64,000 bases of DNA, from the NCBI RefSeq assembly GCF_020883535.1, contig NZ_CP086654.1, forward strand, positions 744,001 through 808,000. The letters run 5' to 3'. Source of the DNA: Staphylococcus ratti (GTDB taxonomy: Bacteria > Bacillota > Bacilli > Staphylococcales > Staphylococcaceae). Shown here in pieces: positions 1-16,138 of the stretch (position 1 is the first letter of the stretch; each line of letters opens with the position of its first letter). Below the pieces are notes generated by a model that was given only the letters and a program-made list of their open reading frames with translations, was not told where the DNA came from and did not search any database. The position numbers and the translations under genes were made by a program.

Positions 1-1
1 A

Positions 2-148
2 GATAGAGAGCGTGAAATTATTCAATGCACTTTCATTGATGGATTGAGTCAAAAAGAGACTGGAGAGCGTATTGGATTAAGTCAAATGCACGTGTCTCGT
101 TTGCAGCGTACGGCTATTAAAAAACTCCAAGAAGCAGCTAAAAAATAA
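2..148 (+). CDS. sigB: RNA polymerase sigma factor SigB, C-terminal end (partial)
   Basis: The window opens inside a gene whose last 48 codons read as the region 4.2 helix-turn-helix of a sigma-70 family factor. Recognisable stretches are EREIIQCTF, LSQKETGERIGLSQMHVSRLQR and a lysine-rich tail, followed by TAA at 146-148. This matches the end of the staphylococcal general-stress factor SigB, which directs RNA polymerase to GTTTAA/GGGTAT-type promoters. The rest of the gene, and presumably rsbUVW, lies upstream of the window. A strong terminator follows at 225-257. The identity rests on the short C-terminus and on synteny with tex. Confidence 0.88.
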   Translation, partial: DREREIIQCTFIDGLSQKETGERIGLSQMHVSRLQRTAIKKLQEAAKK

Positions 149-224
149 AATATTGAAATGTTCAAGATGGAGAGATATCGTGTTACATTCATCTTGTGCC
201 ACTTTCAGATGACAAGTGATTTAT

Positions 225-257
225 GGCTAGAACAATCGACGTTCTAGTCTTTTTTAT
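225..257 (+). terminator. Rho-independent terminator after sigB
   Basis: Arms 225-233 (GGCTAGAAC) and 241-249 (GTTCTAGTC) pair with one wobble around a 7-base loop and are followed by a run of T at 250-255. It closes the sigB transcript ahead of tex. Confidence 0.85.
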
Positions 258-346
258 TTCAAACTTTTGATACGGTAGATCGTTATATTTTAAGGCGTAT
301 CAATGATAAAATAAGAAAGTAATCTATTAAGAAAGTGGTGAACACC

Positions 347-2497
347 TTGGCAAATGCACTAGTCCAAGCGATACATAATGAATATCAATTTTCAATCAAA
401 CAAATTGAAGCGGTTTTACAATTACTTGAAGAAAAAAACACAGTGCCCTTCATTGCGCGTTATCGTAAAGAAATGACGGGCGGTTTGGATGAGGTCGAAA
501 TTAAAAAGATTGAAGATGAGTATACTTATATGCAAAATCTTCAAAAACGTAAAGACGAAGTGATTCATAACATTGAGCAACAAGGATTGCTGACGGAAGA
601 CCTAAAAAAAGATATTTTGAAACAAACCAAGCTACAACGTGTGGAAGATTTATATCGACCTTACAAACAAAAGAAAAAGACCCGCGCAACAGAGGCCAAA
701 CGAAAAGGTTTAGAGCCATTTGCGACATGGATTTATACACAAAAAAATACCACTCCGCTTAATGAGGAAGCTCAAAAGTACCTCAATGATGAAATCACAA
801 ATGAATCAGAAGCAATTTCAGGTGCGCAAGATATTATAGCTGAACAAATTGCAGATCATCCTAAATATCGACAACTTATTCTTAAAGAAACGTACAAAAA
901 TGGTTCAGTTGTTACGTCAAAAAAGAAAAATGCGGAAGATGAAAAAGAAACATACGCGATGTATTACGATTATTGCGAACCATTAAAACGTGTAGCAAAC
1001 CACCGTATTTTAGCGATGAACCGCGGTGAAAAGGAAAAGGTATTATCTGTAAAAATTGATACAGATAAAATGATTTTAATAAATCAAATAAAGCAACAAG
1101 AAATAAAAGTTGATAACGCATTAGCGCAAGTAGTTGAAAATGCAATAGAAGATGCTATGAAACGCCTTATTTTCCCATCTATAGAAAGAGAAATACGGGG
1201 TGATTTAACACAACGTGCAGAAAGTAAAGCGATTGATGTATTTAGTGAAAACTTAAAACATTTGTTATTGCAACCTCCATTGAAACAAAAACAAATTTTA
1301 GGGGTCGATCCAGCATACCGAACAGGTTGTAAACTTGCAGTAATTAATCCTTTTGGGGCGTTTGTTGCTAAAGGAGTAATGTACCCGCATCCCCCAGTTG
1401 CGAAAATAAAAGAGGCAGAACGTATTTTTGTGGATATGATACAAAAGCATGATATCGCACTTGTAGCAATTGGAAACGGAACGGCTAGTCGTGAAACAGA
1501 GCAGTTTGTTGCGAAAATGATTAAAGAACATGAACTGAACATACAATACATTATCGTAAATGAAGCAGGGGCTTCAGTGTATTCAGCGTCAGAAATTGCA
1601 CGCCAAGAGTTTCCAGATTTTCAAGTTGAAGAACGCAGTGCCGTTTCTATCGGACGCCGTGTACAAGATCCGTTAAGTGAACTTGTAAAAATCGATCCAA
1701 AATCTATAGGTGTAGGGCAGTATCAGCACGATGTAAATCAGAAGCAATTAGGAGAAGCACTGGATTTCGTCGTTGAAACAGCGGTAAACCAGGTAGGAGT
1801 AAATGTAAATACAGCATCAAGCACATTATTACAACATGTTGCAGGTCTTTCTAAACCTATTGCTGATAATATTATCCAGTATCGAGATGAAAATGGTATG
1901 ATTACCCATCATAAAGAAATAAACAAAGTCAAACGTTTAGGCGCTAAAACATTTGAGCAAAGCATTGGATTTTTAAGAATTGTAGACGGCGAAGAACCTT
2001 TAGATAATACAGCGATTCATCCTGAAAGTTATAAGGCAACATACCAATTATTAAGTGAGTTGAATATTGCAGTTTCTGAACTGGGTGACGAAAAACATAA
2101 AGCAACACTTGAAAATTTAAATATTGAAGCTTACGCCCAAAAACTTAATATAGGCGTACCCACGTTACAAGATATCGTCAAATCTTTAATCGCCCCACAC
2201 CGGGATCCACGTGATGAATATGAAACACCACAACTAAAATCAGATGTGTTATCTATTGAAGATTTAAATAAAGGTATGAAGCTAAATGGAACGGTACGCA
2301 ATGTAGTTGATTTTGGTGCTTTTGTGGATATTGGAGTCAAACAAGATGGCTTAGTGCACATTTCGAAATTGGCCAAACGATTTGTAAAACATCCGATGGA
2401 CATCGTTAGTGTTGGAGACATCGTCGAAGTATGGATAGAAGACATAGATACTGAAAAGGGAAAAGTCGCATTAACGATGATCAATCCAAATGGATAA
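347..2497 (+). CDS. tex: Tex-family RNA-binding transcription accessory protein
   Basis: The 716-residue product has the full Tex architecture. An N-terminal helical region contains VPFIARYRKEMTGGLDE. A YqgF/RNase H-like fold begins at LGVDPAYRTG near residue 320. Helix-hairpin-helix repeats lie near residues 490-560, and a C-terminal S1 RNA-binding domain (LNGTVRNVVDFGAFVDIGVKQDGLVH) covers the last 75 residues. Tex is a cytosolic nucleic-acid-binding protein thought to affect transcription. I chose TTG at 347 because GGTGA (337-341) sits about 6 bases before it; GTG at 335 or 338 is possible but has no ribosome site. The 3' end overlaps the next gene by 8 bases, so the two are co-transcribed. 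Confidence 0.93.
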   Translation: MANALVQAIHNEYQFSIKQIEAVLQLLEEKNTVPFIARYRKEMTGGLDEVEIKKIEDEYTYMQNLQKRKDEVIHNIEQQGLLTEDLKKDILKQTKLQRVEDLYRPYKQKKKTRATEAKRKGLEPFATWIYTQKNTTPLNEEAQKYLNDEITNESEAISGAQDIIAEQIADHPKYRQLILKETYKNGSVVTSKKKNAEDEKETYAMYYDYCEPLKRVANHRILAMNRGEKEKVLSVKIDTDKMILINQIKQQEIKVDNALAQVVENAIEDAMKRLIFPSIEREIRGDLTQRAESKAIDVFSENLKHLLLQPPLKQKQILGVDPAYRTGCKLAVINPFGAFVAKGVMYPHPPVAKIKEAERIFVDMIQKHDIALVAIGNGTASRETEQFVAKMIKEHELNIQYIIVNEAGASVYSASEIARQEFPDFQVEERSAVSIGRRVQDPLSELVKIDPKSIGVGQYQHDVNQKQLGEALDFVVETAVNQVGVNVNTASSTLLQHVAGLSKPIADNIIQYRDENGMITHHKEINKVKRLGAKTFEQSIGFLRIVDGEEPLDNTAIHPESYKATYQLLSELNIAVSELGDEKHKATLENLNIEAYAQKLNIGVPTLQDIVKSLIAPHRDPRDEYETPQLKSDVLSIEDLNKGMKLNGTVRNVVDFGAFVDIGVKQDGLVHISKLAKRFVKHPMDIVSVGDIVEVWIEDIDTEKGKVALTMINPNG

Positions 2498-2942
2498 TGA
2501 AATCTTGCAAAAACAAGCAGAACATATTGCAAAGAGGTATTTTGGTAAGCCTTTTCGACATCAAATTTATTTTAATTCACGTTTACGTACAACGGGTGGA
2601 CGTTATTTGTTGAAGTCACATAATATTGAAATTAATCCAAAACAGTATGAGCACTTTGGGAAAAGTGCAATTCAAGCAATTATTAAGCACGAACTTTGTC
2701 ATTATTTTTTACATCTAGAAGGCAAAGGTTATCAACATCGAGATAACGATTTTCGAGCGTTAAGCCAAAAAGTAGGGGCACCGAGACACTGTGCGTCGCT
2801 TAGCAGTTATGAAAGTCGGGCGAACTATGTCTATATTTGTGAAAAATGCCAAAAAACGTTTATGCGTATTCGAAGTGTGAACACACATAAAATGAGATGT
2901 GGACAGTGTGGCGGGAAAATCAAATTAGTTAAACATTTATAA
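2490..2942 (+). CDS. SprT-like zinc-binding protein
   Basis: This 150-residue protein carries the metallopeptidase-type motif HELCHYFLH near residue 67 and, toward the C-terminus, two CxxC pairs (CEKC and CGQC) that form a zinc ribbon. This is the layout of the bacterial SprT-like family (B. subtilis YdcK type), found next to tex in Firmicutes. The role is unproven; family membership suggests zinc-dependent proteolysis or a structural zinc site. The start lies inside the end of tex (8-base overlap), consistent with translational coupling. Two GTTGAC-independent features close the unit: a TAA stop and a terminator at 2985-3034. Confidence 0.88.
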   Translation: MDNEILQKQAEHIAKRYFGKPFRHQIYFNSRLRTTGGRYLLKSHNIEINPKQYEHFGKSAIQAIIKHELCHYFLHLEGKGYQHRDNDFRALSQKVGAPRHCASLSSYESRANYVYICEKCQKTFMRIRSVNTHKMRCGQCGGKIKLVKHL

Positions 2943-2984
2943 AAGTAGCTTTTGAAAATTCGTGTAGTATCATTAATCCAATTT

Positions 2985-3034
2985 AGAAAGAATAGAAGGT
3001 AGACACAGACGTCCCTTTTATTCTTTCTTTTTTG
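2985..3034 (+). terminator. Terminator after the SprT-like gene
   Basis: A 15-base stem (2985-2999 with 3014-3028, one mismatch or wobble) is followed by a T-rich tract. It separates the tex transcript from the rRNA promoters that begin at 3045. Confidence 0.85.
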
Positions 3035-3044
3035 AAATAAGCCG

Positions 3045-3073
3045 TTGACATGGAGGTAATGTGTCAGTATAAT
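3045..3073 (+). promoter_or_regulatory. rrn promoter 1 (consensus sigma-A)
   Basis: TTGACA at 3045-3050 and TATAAT at 3068-3073 are both perfect hexamers with a 17-base spacer. This is the first of three tandem promoters for the tRNA-rRNA operon. Confidence 0.92.
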
Positions 3074-3138
3074 TACAAAGGTCGCTAGTTGTTATGACGC
3101 AGCGAAAAAATAGTTCACGTAAAATTTAAAGTTTATTG

Positions 3139-3167
3139 TTGACTTAGTTTCCGAAATGTTTTATGAT
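3139..3167 (+). promoter_or_regulatory. rrn promoter 2
   Basis: TTGACT at 3139-3144 and TATGAT at 3162-3167 with a 17-base spacer. It lies 94 bases downstream of promoter 1. Confidence 0.85.
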
Positions 3168-3231
3168 TAAATACGTTGCGAAAATAAGATTAACAAAGTA
3201 TTACAAATATTAACTTTAAGTTAAAAAAGTG

Positions 3232-3260
3232 TTGACTTTGAATATAGAAGATAGTACAAT
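3232..3260 (+). promoter_or_regulatory. rrn promoter 3
   Basis: TTGACT at 3232-3237 and TACAAT at 3255-3260 with a 17-base spacer. It lies 93 bases downstream of promoter 2 and about 35 bases before tRNA-Leu. Confidence 0.87.
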
Positions 3261-3294
3261 AAATCTTGTCGAAAAAATCAATGATTTTTACCGA

Positions 3295-3377
<83 letters not shown>

Positions 3378-3403
3378 TCAACCCAAAATACATTTTTATT
3401 TAT

Positions 3404-3477
3404 GCGGGTGTAGTTTAATGGCAAAACCTCAGCCTTCCAAGCTGATGTTGTGGGTTCGATTCCCATCACCCGCTCCA
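3404..3477 (+). tRNA. tRNA-Gly (TCC)
   Basis: Acceptor GCGGGTG (3404-3410) pairs with CACCCGC (3467-3473). T3474 is the discriminator and CCA is encoded at 3475-3477. The loop CTTCCAA gives anticodon TCC, glycine. It sits 26 bases after tRNA-Leu and is co-transcribed with the rRNAs. Confidence 0.95.
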
Positions 3478-3608
3478 TTAATTTTTATTATAATGAACAT
3501 TGAAAACTGAATGACAATATGTCAACGTTAATTCCAATAATTTGAGTACGTTAAGTACTTTCAGAGTGATTGGCTTAACCAATCAACGAGCTATATCAAG
3601 CTTACTTC

Positions 3609-8465
<4,857 letters not shown>

Positions 8466-8578
8466 AAATTAGTTCATAAGGTAATGCTTGTGAAAATCTA
8501 CTTACTATCTAGTTTTGAATGTATAACATTCAAAGTCACTTTACGAAGTGAAAACGTTTGACATAAAGTAAAACATTG

Positions 8579-8693
8579 TTTGGTGACAATAGCAAAGAGG
8601 TCACACCTGTTCCCATGCCGAACACAGAAGTTAAGCTCTTTAGCGCCGATGGTAGTCGGACTTACGTTCCGCGAGAGTAGGACGTTGCCAAGC
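8579..8693 (+). rRNA. rrf: 5S ribosomal RNA
   Basis: A 5S rRNA of about 115 bases with the conserved core CCCATGCCGAACACAGAAGTTAAGC and closing helix GGTGAC/GTTGCC. Ends are estimated by homology to staphylococcal 5S. No tRNA genes follow it; a terminator begins 8 bases later. Confidence 0.95.
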
Positions 8694-8700
8694 AAACTTG

Positions 8701-8731
8701 CCCCAAGTACTTTAAGTACTTGGGGTTTTTT
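8701..8731 (+). terminator. rRNA operon terminator
   Basis: A perfect 11-base stem CCCCAAGTACT (8701-8711) / AGTACTTGGGG (8715-8725) with a 3-base loop and TTTTTT at 8726-8731. Confidence 0.95.
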
Positions 8732-8787
8732 GTGATATAGGAGATGGGATGACGTGCTTTATCAATCGTATCCCACCGGTCATTTTA

Positions 8788-10056
8788 TTAAATTAATAAG
8801 GAATAAAGCATTTTATTTTCGTTAATATAGATGTTTTTAGTATCAAATTGGTTAATGTTTGCTTTGAGTTGTTCTAAATCATGATGATATTTAAGCTGAA
8901 TACCAATAATGACAGTACCTGTATTTTGCGACGCTTTTTTGAGATATTCAAACTTAGTAATATCATCATCAGGACCTAACACATCATTTACAAACTGTTT
9001 AAGTGCACCAGGTCGTTGAGGGAAGTTTAAAATAAAGTAATGCTTCATTTCTTCAAATAGCAATGAACGTTCTTCGATTTCTTTCATTCGATTAATGTCA
9101 TTGTTCCCGCCACTGATTACACAGACTACTGTTTTGCCTTTTATTTGTTCTTTATAATGTTCAAGTGCGCTTACACTCAGTGCGCCTGCAGGTTCAGCAA
9201 CAATGGCTTGTTTAGAATACATATCTAAAATTGTAGAACAAACGGCGCCTTCATCAACTAGTACGTAATCATCTATGAAATTTTTACAAATGTTGAAAGT
9301 CAGTGCGCCTACTTTAGCTACAGAGGCACCATCAACAAATTTATCAATATTTTCTAACCGCACAATGCGATTTTGTGAAACAGATTGAAACATACTGCTT
9401 GCGCCTAATGGCTCCACACCAATACATTGTGTAGAAGGAGAGTAGGCTTTAAAATATGTGGACACACCTGACATTAAGCCACCACCACCAATTGCTCCGA
9501 AGACATAATCAAATTCAATTTGATTGTCATGTGCTTGGTTAATAATTTCTTTTGCAATTGTACCTTGGCCTGCGATGGTATAGAGATTGTCAAAAGGATC
9601 GATAAATGTCATTTGATGCTTTTCAGTGTAGTGCAATGCTTCTTTTAAACAATCATCAAATGTATCACCAATGAGTTTAATTTCAACGTTCGTATCTCCA
9701 AAAAATTTCACTTGATTAATTTTTTGGTTAGGTGTAGTGACAGGCATGAATATCACAGCATTTAAATTGAGTTGGCGTGCTGTAAATGCCACACCTTGTG
9801 CATGATTACCTGCACTTGCACAAGTAATGCCTTGAGCTTGTTGCTCTGTTGTAAGTACAGAAATAGCATTATAAGCACCACGTAGTTTAAATGAGCGTAC
9901 CCATTGTAAATCTTCACGTTTTAAATAGACATTACATTGATATTTTAATGACAAATAATGATCTCGTTCTAGAGGCGTAGTTTTAACGGTATCTTTAATA
10001 CGTAAAAAAGCTTCATCTATCTCATTTGTACTTAATGTCGGGGTTGTCACTGTCAT
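8788..10056 (-). CDS. ilvA: L-threonine dehydratase (biosynthetic)
   Basis: A 422-residue PLP-dependent fold-type II enzyme that converts threonine to 2-oxobutanoate, the first committed step to isoleucine. The PLP-lysine motif is SFKLRGAYN (near residue 57), the glycine-rich phosphate loop is [11 protein letters not shown], and a C-terminal ACT-like regulatory region starts near [12 protein letters not shown]. Length fits the short Firmicute form with a single regulatory domain. It is the last gene of the ilv-leu operon, 12 bases after leuD, and ends near the rRNA terminator on the other strand. Confidence 0.96.
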   Translation of the reverse strand: MTVTTPTLSTNEIDEAFLRIKDTVKTTPLERDHYLSLKYQCNVYLKREDLQWVRSFKLRGAYNAISVLTTEQQAQGITCASAGNHAQGVAFTARQLNLNAVIFMPVTTPNQKINQVKFFGDTNVEIKLIGDTFDDCLKEALHYTEKHQMTFIDPFDNLYTIAGQGTIAKEIINQAHDNQIEFDYVFGAIGGGGLMSGVSTYFKAYSPSTQCIGVEPLGASSMFQSVSQNRIVRLENIDKFVDGASVAKVGALTFNICKNFIDDYVLVDEGAVCSTILDMYSKQAIVAEPAGALSVSALEHYKEQIKGKTVVCVISGGNNDINRMKEIEERSLLFEEMKHYFILNFPQRPGALKQFVNDVLGPDDDITKFEYLKKASQNTGTVIIGIQLKYHHDLEQLKANINQFDTKNIYINENKMLYSLLI

Positions 10057-10068
10057 AGTATCTCTCCT

Positions 10069-10641
10069 TTAATGGTTTAATTCATAAGCTTCTATGTCCT
10101 TTTCATAAGCTAGTGTGATGGCAATATCATCTAAGCCATTGATAAATTTATGTTTCCATCGTTCTTCAATTTCGAAATGGAATTGATGTCCATTTGCATG
10201 AACGACTTGTTTGGGCAAATCAATTGTAATTACTTCGGCTTCTACGATTTTTTGCCTTGCTTCATCATCTAATCGTATAGGTAACAAGGCATTTTTTGTG
10301 CAATTCATATAAAAAATATCACTAAAACTTTTGGCAATTACAACTTGGAAGCCATAGTCTTTAAGCGCCCACGCAGCATGTTCACGACTTGAGCCACAGC
10401 CAAAGTTATCTCCAGTTACTAATATTGTGGCATCTTCATAAGGCGCTTGATTTAAAATGAACGCTGGATTGGGTTCACCATTTTTTAAATAGCGCCATTC
10501 ATCAAACAGAAAGGGTCCAAAGCCTGTTTTTGTTATGCGTTTGAGGTGTACTTTAGGTATGATTTGGTCAGTATCAATATTGTCGTGAAATAAAGGAACA
10601 ACTTTCCCAGAATATCGTGTAAAGGGTTTAATTTCCATCAT
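10069..10641 (-). CDS. leuD: 3-isopropylmalate dehydratase small subunit
   Basis: The 190-residue swivel-domain subunit that pairs with LeuC to isomerise 2- and 3-isopropylmalate in leucine synthesis. Family signatures include [15 protein letters not shown] near the N-terminus and [17 protein letters not shown] around residue 80. Its ATG overlaps the leuC stop (ATGA), so translation is coupled. A second ATG directly follows the first, so the start is uncertain by one codon. Confidence 0.97.
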   Translation of the reverse strand: MMEIKPFTRYSGKVVPLFHDNIDTDQIIPKVHLKRITKTGFGPFLFDEWRYLKNGEPNPAFILNQAPYEDATILVTGDNFGCGSSREHAAWALKDYGFQVVIAKSFSDIFYMNCTKNALLPIRLDDEARQKIVEAEVITIDLPKQVVHANGHQFHFEIEERWKHKFINGLDDIAITLAYEKDIEAYELNH

Positions 10642-12014
10642 AGTGATTTTGCCACCTTTCTTACATCTACAAAGTGCCCATGAATCGCTGCAGCTGCAGC
10701 CATGGCAGGTGAAACTAAATGCGTACGTGCACCTTTACCTTGGCGACCTTCAAAATTGCGGTTACTTGTGGACGCACAATGGACGCCGTCTGGAACTTGA
10801 TCTGGATTCATACCTAAGCACATACTACATCCTGGTTCACGCCATTCAAATCCTGCTTCTTTGAAAAGGGTATCAATACCTAATGATTCGGCTTGTTTTT
10901 TTACTTGTCTTGAACCAGGAACGACGATAGCGGTAATGTTTGGATGGACTTTACGTCCTTTAATAAAATGACTGGCTTCAATAAGGTCAGACAAGCGCGC
11001 GTTAGTACATGAGCCTAAAAATACATAGCCTAAAGGTATATCTTTAGCAGTTTGTCCGGGTTGTAACGACATATATTGATACGCACGCGCATCATTGCCA
11101 TTTTTAATTTCAGGAAATGGTGAGGAAAAGTTACCGCCCATTTCAGGACTTGTTCCCCAAGTGACTTGAGGTTCTAGGTGTGATACATCAAGTGAAATGA
11201 CTTTATCGAAGTGCGCGTCTTTATCACTATACAATTTTTGCCAATGAGTGCGTTGATGCTCTAAGTTATGAATATAAGGTCGTCCTTCAAGGTACGTGTA
11301 GGTCGTGTCATCCGGGCGTACAAGGCCGTATTTAGCGCCAGCTTCAATTGCCATATTACATAGTGTCATTCGACTTTCCATAGAAAGTGCTTCTATCGTT
11401 TCACCGGCAAACTCTAGCGCATAGCCTGTTCCAAAGTCGACACCGTATTGGCTGATTAAGTACAAGATAATATCTTTTGCGTATACACCTTGAGGCAAGT
11501 CACCTGTAACTTCAATTTTTAAATTTTTAGGTTTAATTTGCCAGAGCGTTTGTGTAGCGAAAACGTGTTCCACTTCACTTGTTCCAATTCCGAAAGCAAT
11601 AGCTCCAAATGCGCCGTGTGTGGCAGTATGAGAGTCTCCACATACGATTGTTTTTCCGGGCTGTGTTAATCCCATTTCAGGTCCAACCATATGAACAATT
11701 CCTTGCTCGTCAGAACCCATATCGAACAATTTCACATCAAAATCTTTACAATTTTGCTGTAGCGCACGAATTTGATTGTTTGCAATCTCATCTTGAATAT
11801 TAAAAATATCGACAGTAGGCACGTTATGATCTAAAGTTGCAAATGTTAAATCAGGTCGGCGTAAGGTTCTATTTTGCAATCTCAAACCTTCAAAAGCTTG
11901 AGGAGAGGTGACCTCATGAATAAGGTGTAAATCAATATATAACAGTTGAGGTTCACCTTCTACTCCGGTAATGACATGATTTTGCCAAATTTTGTCAAAT
12001 AGCGTTTGTCCCAT
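10638..12014 (-). CDS. leuC: 3-isopropylmalate dehydratase large subunit
   Basis: The 458-residue aconitase-family catalytic subunit. The three 4Fe-4S cysteines are visible in [11 protein letters not shown] and GCSMCLGMN; the latter pair is the classic CxxC. Substrate-binding [14 protein letters not shown] is also present. It works as a heterodimer with LeuD in the cytoplasm. A GGAGG site precedes the start at 12014, and the gene lies 2 bases after leuB. Confidence 0.97.
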   Translation of the reverse strand: MGQTLFDKIWQNHVITGVEGEPQLLYIDLHLIHEVTSPQAFEGLRLQNRTLRRPDLTFATLDHNVPTVDIFNIQDEIANNQIRALQQNCKDFDVKLFDMGSDEQGIVHMVGPEMGLTQPGKTIVCGDSHTATHGAFGAIAFGIGTSEVEHVFATQTLWQIKPKNLKIEVTGDLPQGVYAKDIILYLISQYGVDFGTGYALEFAGETIEALSMESRMTLCNMAIEAGAKYGLVRPDDTTYTYLEGRPYIHNLEHQRTHWQKLYSDKDAHFDKVISLDVSHLEPQVTWGTSPEMGGNFSSPFPEIKNGNDARAYQYMSLQPGQTAKDIPLGYVFLGSCTNARLSDLIEASHFIKGRKVHPNITAIVVPGSRQVKKQAESLGIDTLFKEAGFEWREPGCSMCLGMNPDQVPDGVHCASTSNRNFEGRQGKGARTHLVSPAMAAAAAIHGHFVDVRKVAKSL

Positions 12015-12016
12015 AT

Positions 12017-13066
12017 TTACGCCTCCTTGATGTACTGTTTTACTAGTTTAAAAATATCGTGCGTGGTGTGTTGACCGTTAAGGTCTTCGGTTGTATGATT
12101 TTGAGCGATGAGTTGTTGAATGCAAGTTTCAAGCATATCCGCAACATGACTGAGTTCAAATGTTTCTCTTAAACACATCGATAACGATAAAAGCATGCCA
12201 AAGGGATTAGCTTTATTTTGACCGGCGATGTCCGGCGCAGAACCGTGAATAGGTTCATATAATCTAAGACCGTGTTGTCCCAAACTAGCAGAAGGGGATA
12301 GTCCTAAAGAACCTGGCAACATAGAGGCTTCATCACTTAATATATCTCCAAATAAATTTTCAGTGACGATAACATCAAATTGTTGTGGGTTTTGTATGAG
12401 TTTCATACTACAGGCATCGACTAAAAGATGTTCAAGTTCAACTTCAGGATACTGTTTTGCGACTGCTTCAATAGTGCGGCGCCATAATTTACTACTTGCA
12501 AGGACATTTTCTTTATCGACAGATGTGACTTTATATCGCCGTGTCTTTGCAAGTTGAAATGCAACATGTGCAATATTTTCAATTTCTGATTGTGTATACA
12601 CTAGTGTATCCGTAGCACTGTCCGTATCTAAAATTCGGGGTTCACCAAAGTAAATACCTCCTGTTAATTCACGAACGATAATGAAATCAGTATTTTCTAT
12701 AATCGCTGGTTTTAGTGGAGAAAGTTTAACCATTTCTGGCAAAACCTTTGTTGGACGGATATTAGCAAAAAGTTTTAAAGAATGTCGTAATTTCAATAAA
12801 CCTTGTTCAGGACGAACGGGTGCCATTTGCCATTTAGGTCCACCAATTGCTCCTAAAAGAATCGCATGCGCATTTTTACAAGCAGTTAGTGTAGATTCTG
12901 GAAGCGGTATCCCAAGTTGGTCTATAGCGCAACCACCTAAAAGATGTTCCTCAAGTTCGTATTCAAATTGAAATTTTTGAGATAATTGTTGTAATACTTC
13001 TAGTGTCCCAGACATGATTTCAGGACCGATACCATCACCTGCTAGTGCGACAAGACGCTTTGTCAT
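12017..13066 (-). CDS. leuB: 3-isopropylmalate dehydrogenase
   Basis: A 349-residue NAD-dependent oxidative decarboxylase making 2-oxoisocaproate. The start is GDGIGPEIM; further landmarks are TVLREL-like substrate-loop residues ([16 protein letters not shown]), [17 protein letters not shown] for metal and substrate binding, and the adenine-binding region [18 protein letters not shown]. It lies 4 bases after leuA in the operon. Confidence 0.97.
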   Translation of the reverse strand: MTKRLVALAGDGIGPEIMSGTLEVLQQLSQKFQFEYELEEHLLGGCAIDQLGIPLPESTLTACKNAHAILLGAIGGPKWQMAPVRPEQGLLKLRHSLKLFANIRPTKVLPEMVKLSPLKPAIIENTDFIIVRELTGGIYFGEPRILDTDSATDTLVYTQSEIENIAHVAFQLAKTRRYKVTSVDKENVLASSKLWRRTIEAVAKQYPEVELEHLLVDACSMKLIQNPQQFDVIVTENLFGDILSDEASMLPGSLGLSPSASLGQHGLRLYEPIHGSAPDIAGQNKANPFGMLLSLSMCLRETFELSHVADMLETCIQQLIAQNHTTEDLNGQHTTHDIFKLVKQYIKEA

Positions 13067-13070
13067 AAGG

Positions 13071-14597
13071 CTACACCTCTATTTCCTTTCTAGTTGTGAC
13101 AGCTTTTGATGATGCTTCGACGTAAGCTTTACAAGAAGCATAAATAATATCATGGTCAAAACCGACACCGTTGAATATTTCATTTTCAAACTTAATGGCT
13201 ACGCGTACTTCAGCTTGTGCATCAGAGCCTTCAGTAATCGCCTCGATACGATAATCTATAAGTTCAGGTTGAATATTAAATATACGATCTACAGCATTAT
13301 AGATAGAAACTATTGACCCTGTACCAATACTTGAATCTTGATAGGTTTGACCGTCTTTATCTTTTAAGACGACAACAGCACTTTGAAGCCCATTAGAAAC
13401 AAATTGTAATTGTAAAGCATCCAATTGATAATGCGCATGTAATTCATGTGACGTACCTTGAATTAACGCGTGAATATCGTGATCAGTCACTTGTTTTTTC
13501 TTATCTGCAATATTTTTAAATGCTTTAAATAATACTTTTTGTTTTTCGGCGTCAATGTCATAACCAAGTTGTTTTAATTTTTCTTGGAAAGCATGTTTTC
13601 CGGATAATTTACCAAGTGGAAGCTCAGTTTGTTTGATACCCACTAATTGAGGGGTCATAATTTCATATGTTTCCGGATTTTTAAGGAAACCGTCTTGATG
13701 AATGCCTGATTCGTGACTAAAGGCATTTCTACCTACAATTGCTTTGTTGCGTGGAACGGCTAGTCCTGCATAGCGTGCGACTAAATCTGAAGTGGCTTTT
13801 GTTTGATTGAGCTGAATGTTAGATTCGATTTTATAATGGTCTTGACGTACATAGAGTGCTAAAGCTATCTCTTCAAGAGCAGTATTGCCTGCACGTTCTC
13901 CAATCCCATTAACTGCACCTTCAATGCGTTTGGCGCCATTTTCAATTGCAGCCATACTATTTGCAACCGCAAGTCCAAGATCATCATGACAATGCGCACT
14001 AAAGATAATTTCATTTTCAGATTGGTTTGTTTCAATGAGTGTTTTGAAAATATGTCCGTATTCTGTAGGATAACTATATCCTACAGTGTCCGGTATATTA
14101 ATTACTGTTGCACCTGCATCTACCGCAGCTTGAACGCTTTCAATAAGAAAAGGTAATGGGGTGCGTGTCGCATCTTCAGGTGAAAACTGTACAACGTCGA
14201 ATAATGTTTTAGCGTACGTCACATGTTGTGTAATAGAGGAGAGGACTTCACTTTCTGTCATATTCAGTTTTGACTCCAAATGAATTGGACTTGTAGCGAT
14301 AAAGACATGAATTGACGGATTGACGGCTTCTTTAGTCGCTTCATAAACGGCATCAATATCAGATTGCTTGCAGCGTGCTAAGCCTGTTACAGTTGCTTTT
14401 TTTAAAGTTTGTGCGATGGCTTTAACTGAGTCAAAACTGCCTTGACTTGAAGCGGGGAATCCAGCTTCAATAACATCTACGCCCCAAAGCTCAAGTTGTT
14501 TAGCGATAGCTAAGCGTTCATCAAATGAAAAACTTACGCCAGGGGTTTGTTCTCCATCTCTTAATGTGGTATCAAAAATTTGAATATGACTTTTCAT
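13071..14597 (-). CDS. leuA: 2-isopropylmalate synthase
   Basis: A 508-residue enzyme condensing acetyl-CoA with 2-oxoisovalerate, the committed step to leucine. The HMGL-like TIM barrel begins with [16 protein letters not shown]; the metal-binding [13 protein letters not shown] and the [17 protein letters not shown] motifs follow. The C-terminal part (from about residue 390) is the leucine-sensing regulatory domain. ATG at 14597 is preceded by AGGAG at the right distance; a TTG three codons upstream overlaps that site and is unlikely. Confidence 0.96.
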   Translation of the reverse strand: MKSHIQIFDTTLRDGEQTPGVSFSFDERLAIAKQLELWGVDVIEAGFPASSQGSFDSVKAIAQTLKKATVTGLARCKQSDIDAVYEATKEAVNPSIHVFIATSPIHLESKLNMTESEVLSSITQHVTYAKTLFDVVQFSPEDATRTPLPFLIESVQAAVDAGATVINIPDTVGYSYPTEYGHIFKTLIETNQSENEIIFSAHCHDDLGLAVANSMAAIENGAKRIEGAVNGIGERAGNTALEEIALALYVRQDHYKIESNIQLNQTKATSDLVARYAGLAVPRNKAIVGRNAFSHESGIHQDGFLKNPETYEIMTPQLVGIKQTELPLGKLSGKHAFQEKLKQLGYDIDAEKQKVLFKAFKNIADKKKQVTDHDIHALIQGTSHELHAHYQLDALQLQFVSNGLQSAVVVLKDKDGQTYQDSSIGTGSIVSIYNAVDRIFNIQPELIDYRIEAITEGSDAQAEVRVAIKFENEIFNGVGFDHDIIYASCKAYVEASSKAVTTRKEIEV

Positions 14598-14623
14598 AAT
14601 GAACAACTCCTTTTATAAATGAT

Positions 14624-15664
<1,041 letters not shown>

Positions 15665-16138
15665 TTAAATAATACCTGCTGTTCCTGAGCGTGAGACTTG
15701 GTCAATATCCAATGATGATAGATCATCTAAAAGGTTGTCTAATGTGTATTGTGGACCTGCAGCTTGTAAATAAATGTAGCCTTGGTCTTCCTTTAAAATG
15801 GTCACTAGCGCATCATAGGGATGAATGATTTTTTCAAAATGCGAAAAGTCGGATGGTGTTTTAAGTTTGATTAATAACAATTCACGATTGAATGTATTAG
15901 TATCTGTAATATCTTCAACAATGAGCGTATTAACTTGTTTTTTGAGTTGTTGAATAATCGTACGTGTCACTTGTTCGTTCGGCACATCAGCTACGAATGT
16001 AATTTCAGTTAAACCTTCTTCACGTGTTGGACTGGCCGCGATATTCACAATATTGAATTGACGACGTACAAAAAGGCTTGTGAGTCGATTGAGCGTACCA
16101 GCTTTATCAAAAACTTTTAATTTGAATGTGCGTCTCAT
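15665..16138 (-). CDS. ilvN: Acetolactate synthase regulatory subunit
   Basis: A 157-residue small subunit with an N-terminal ACT domain (FKLKVFDKAGTLNRLTSLFVRRQFNIVNI) that binds valine, followed by the ALS-specific C-terminal domain. It activates and gives feedback control to IlvB. It is longer than the 84-residue small subunit I recall for S. aureus. The start overlaps the ilvB stop by 4 bases (ATGA), so the subunits are translationally coupled. The synonym ilvH is also used. Confidence 0.92.
   Translation of the reverse strand: MRRTFKLKVFDKAGTLNRLTSLFVRRQFNIVNIAASPTREEGLTEITFVADVPNEQVTRTIIQQLKKQVNTLIVEDITDTNTFNRELLLIKLKTPSDFSHFEKIIHPYDALVTILKEDQGYIYLQAAGPQYTLDNLLDDLSSLDIDQVSRSGTAGII

Noticed and set aside
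1084..1551. A 155-residue antisense frame inside tex
   Set aside because: It is a shadow of the tex coding strand with no ribosome site or family signature.
8733..8787. A terminator for the ilv-leu operon after ilvA
   Set aside because: GGTGGGAT/ATCCCATC can pair, but the loop is long and no T run follows on the minus strand; evidence is too weak.
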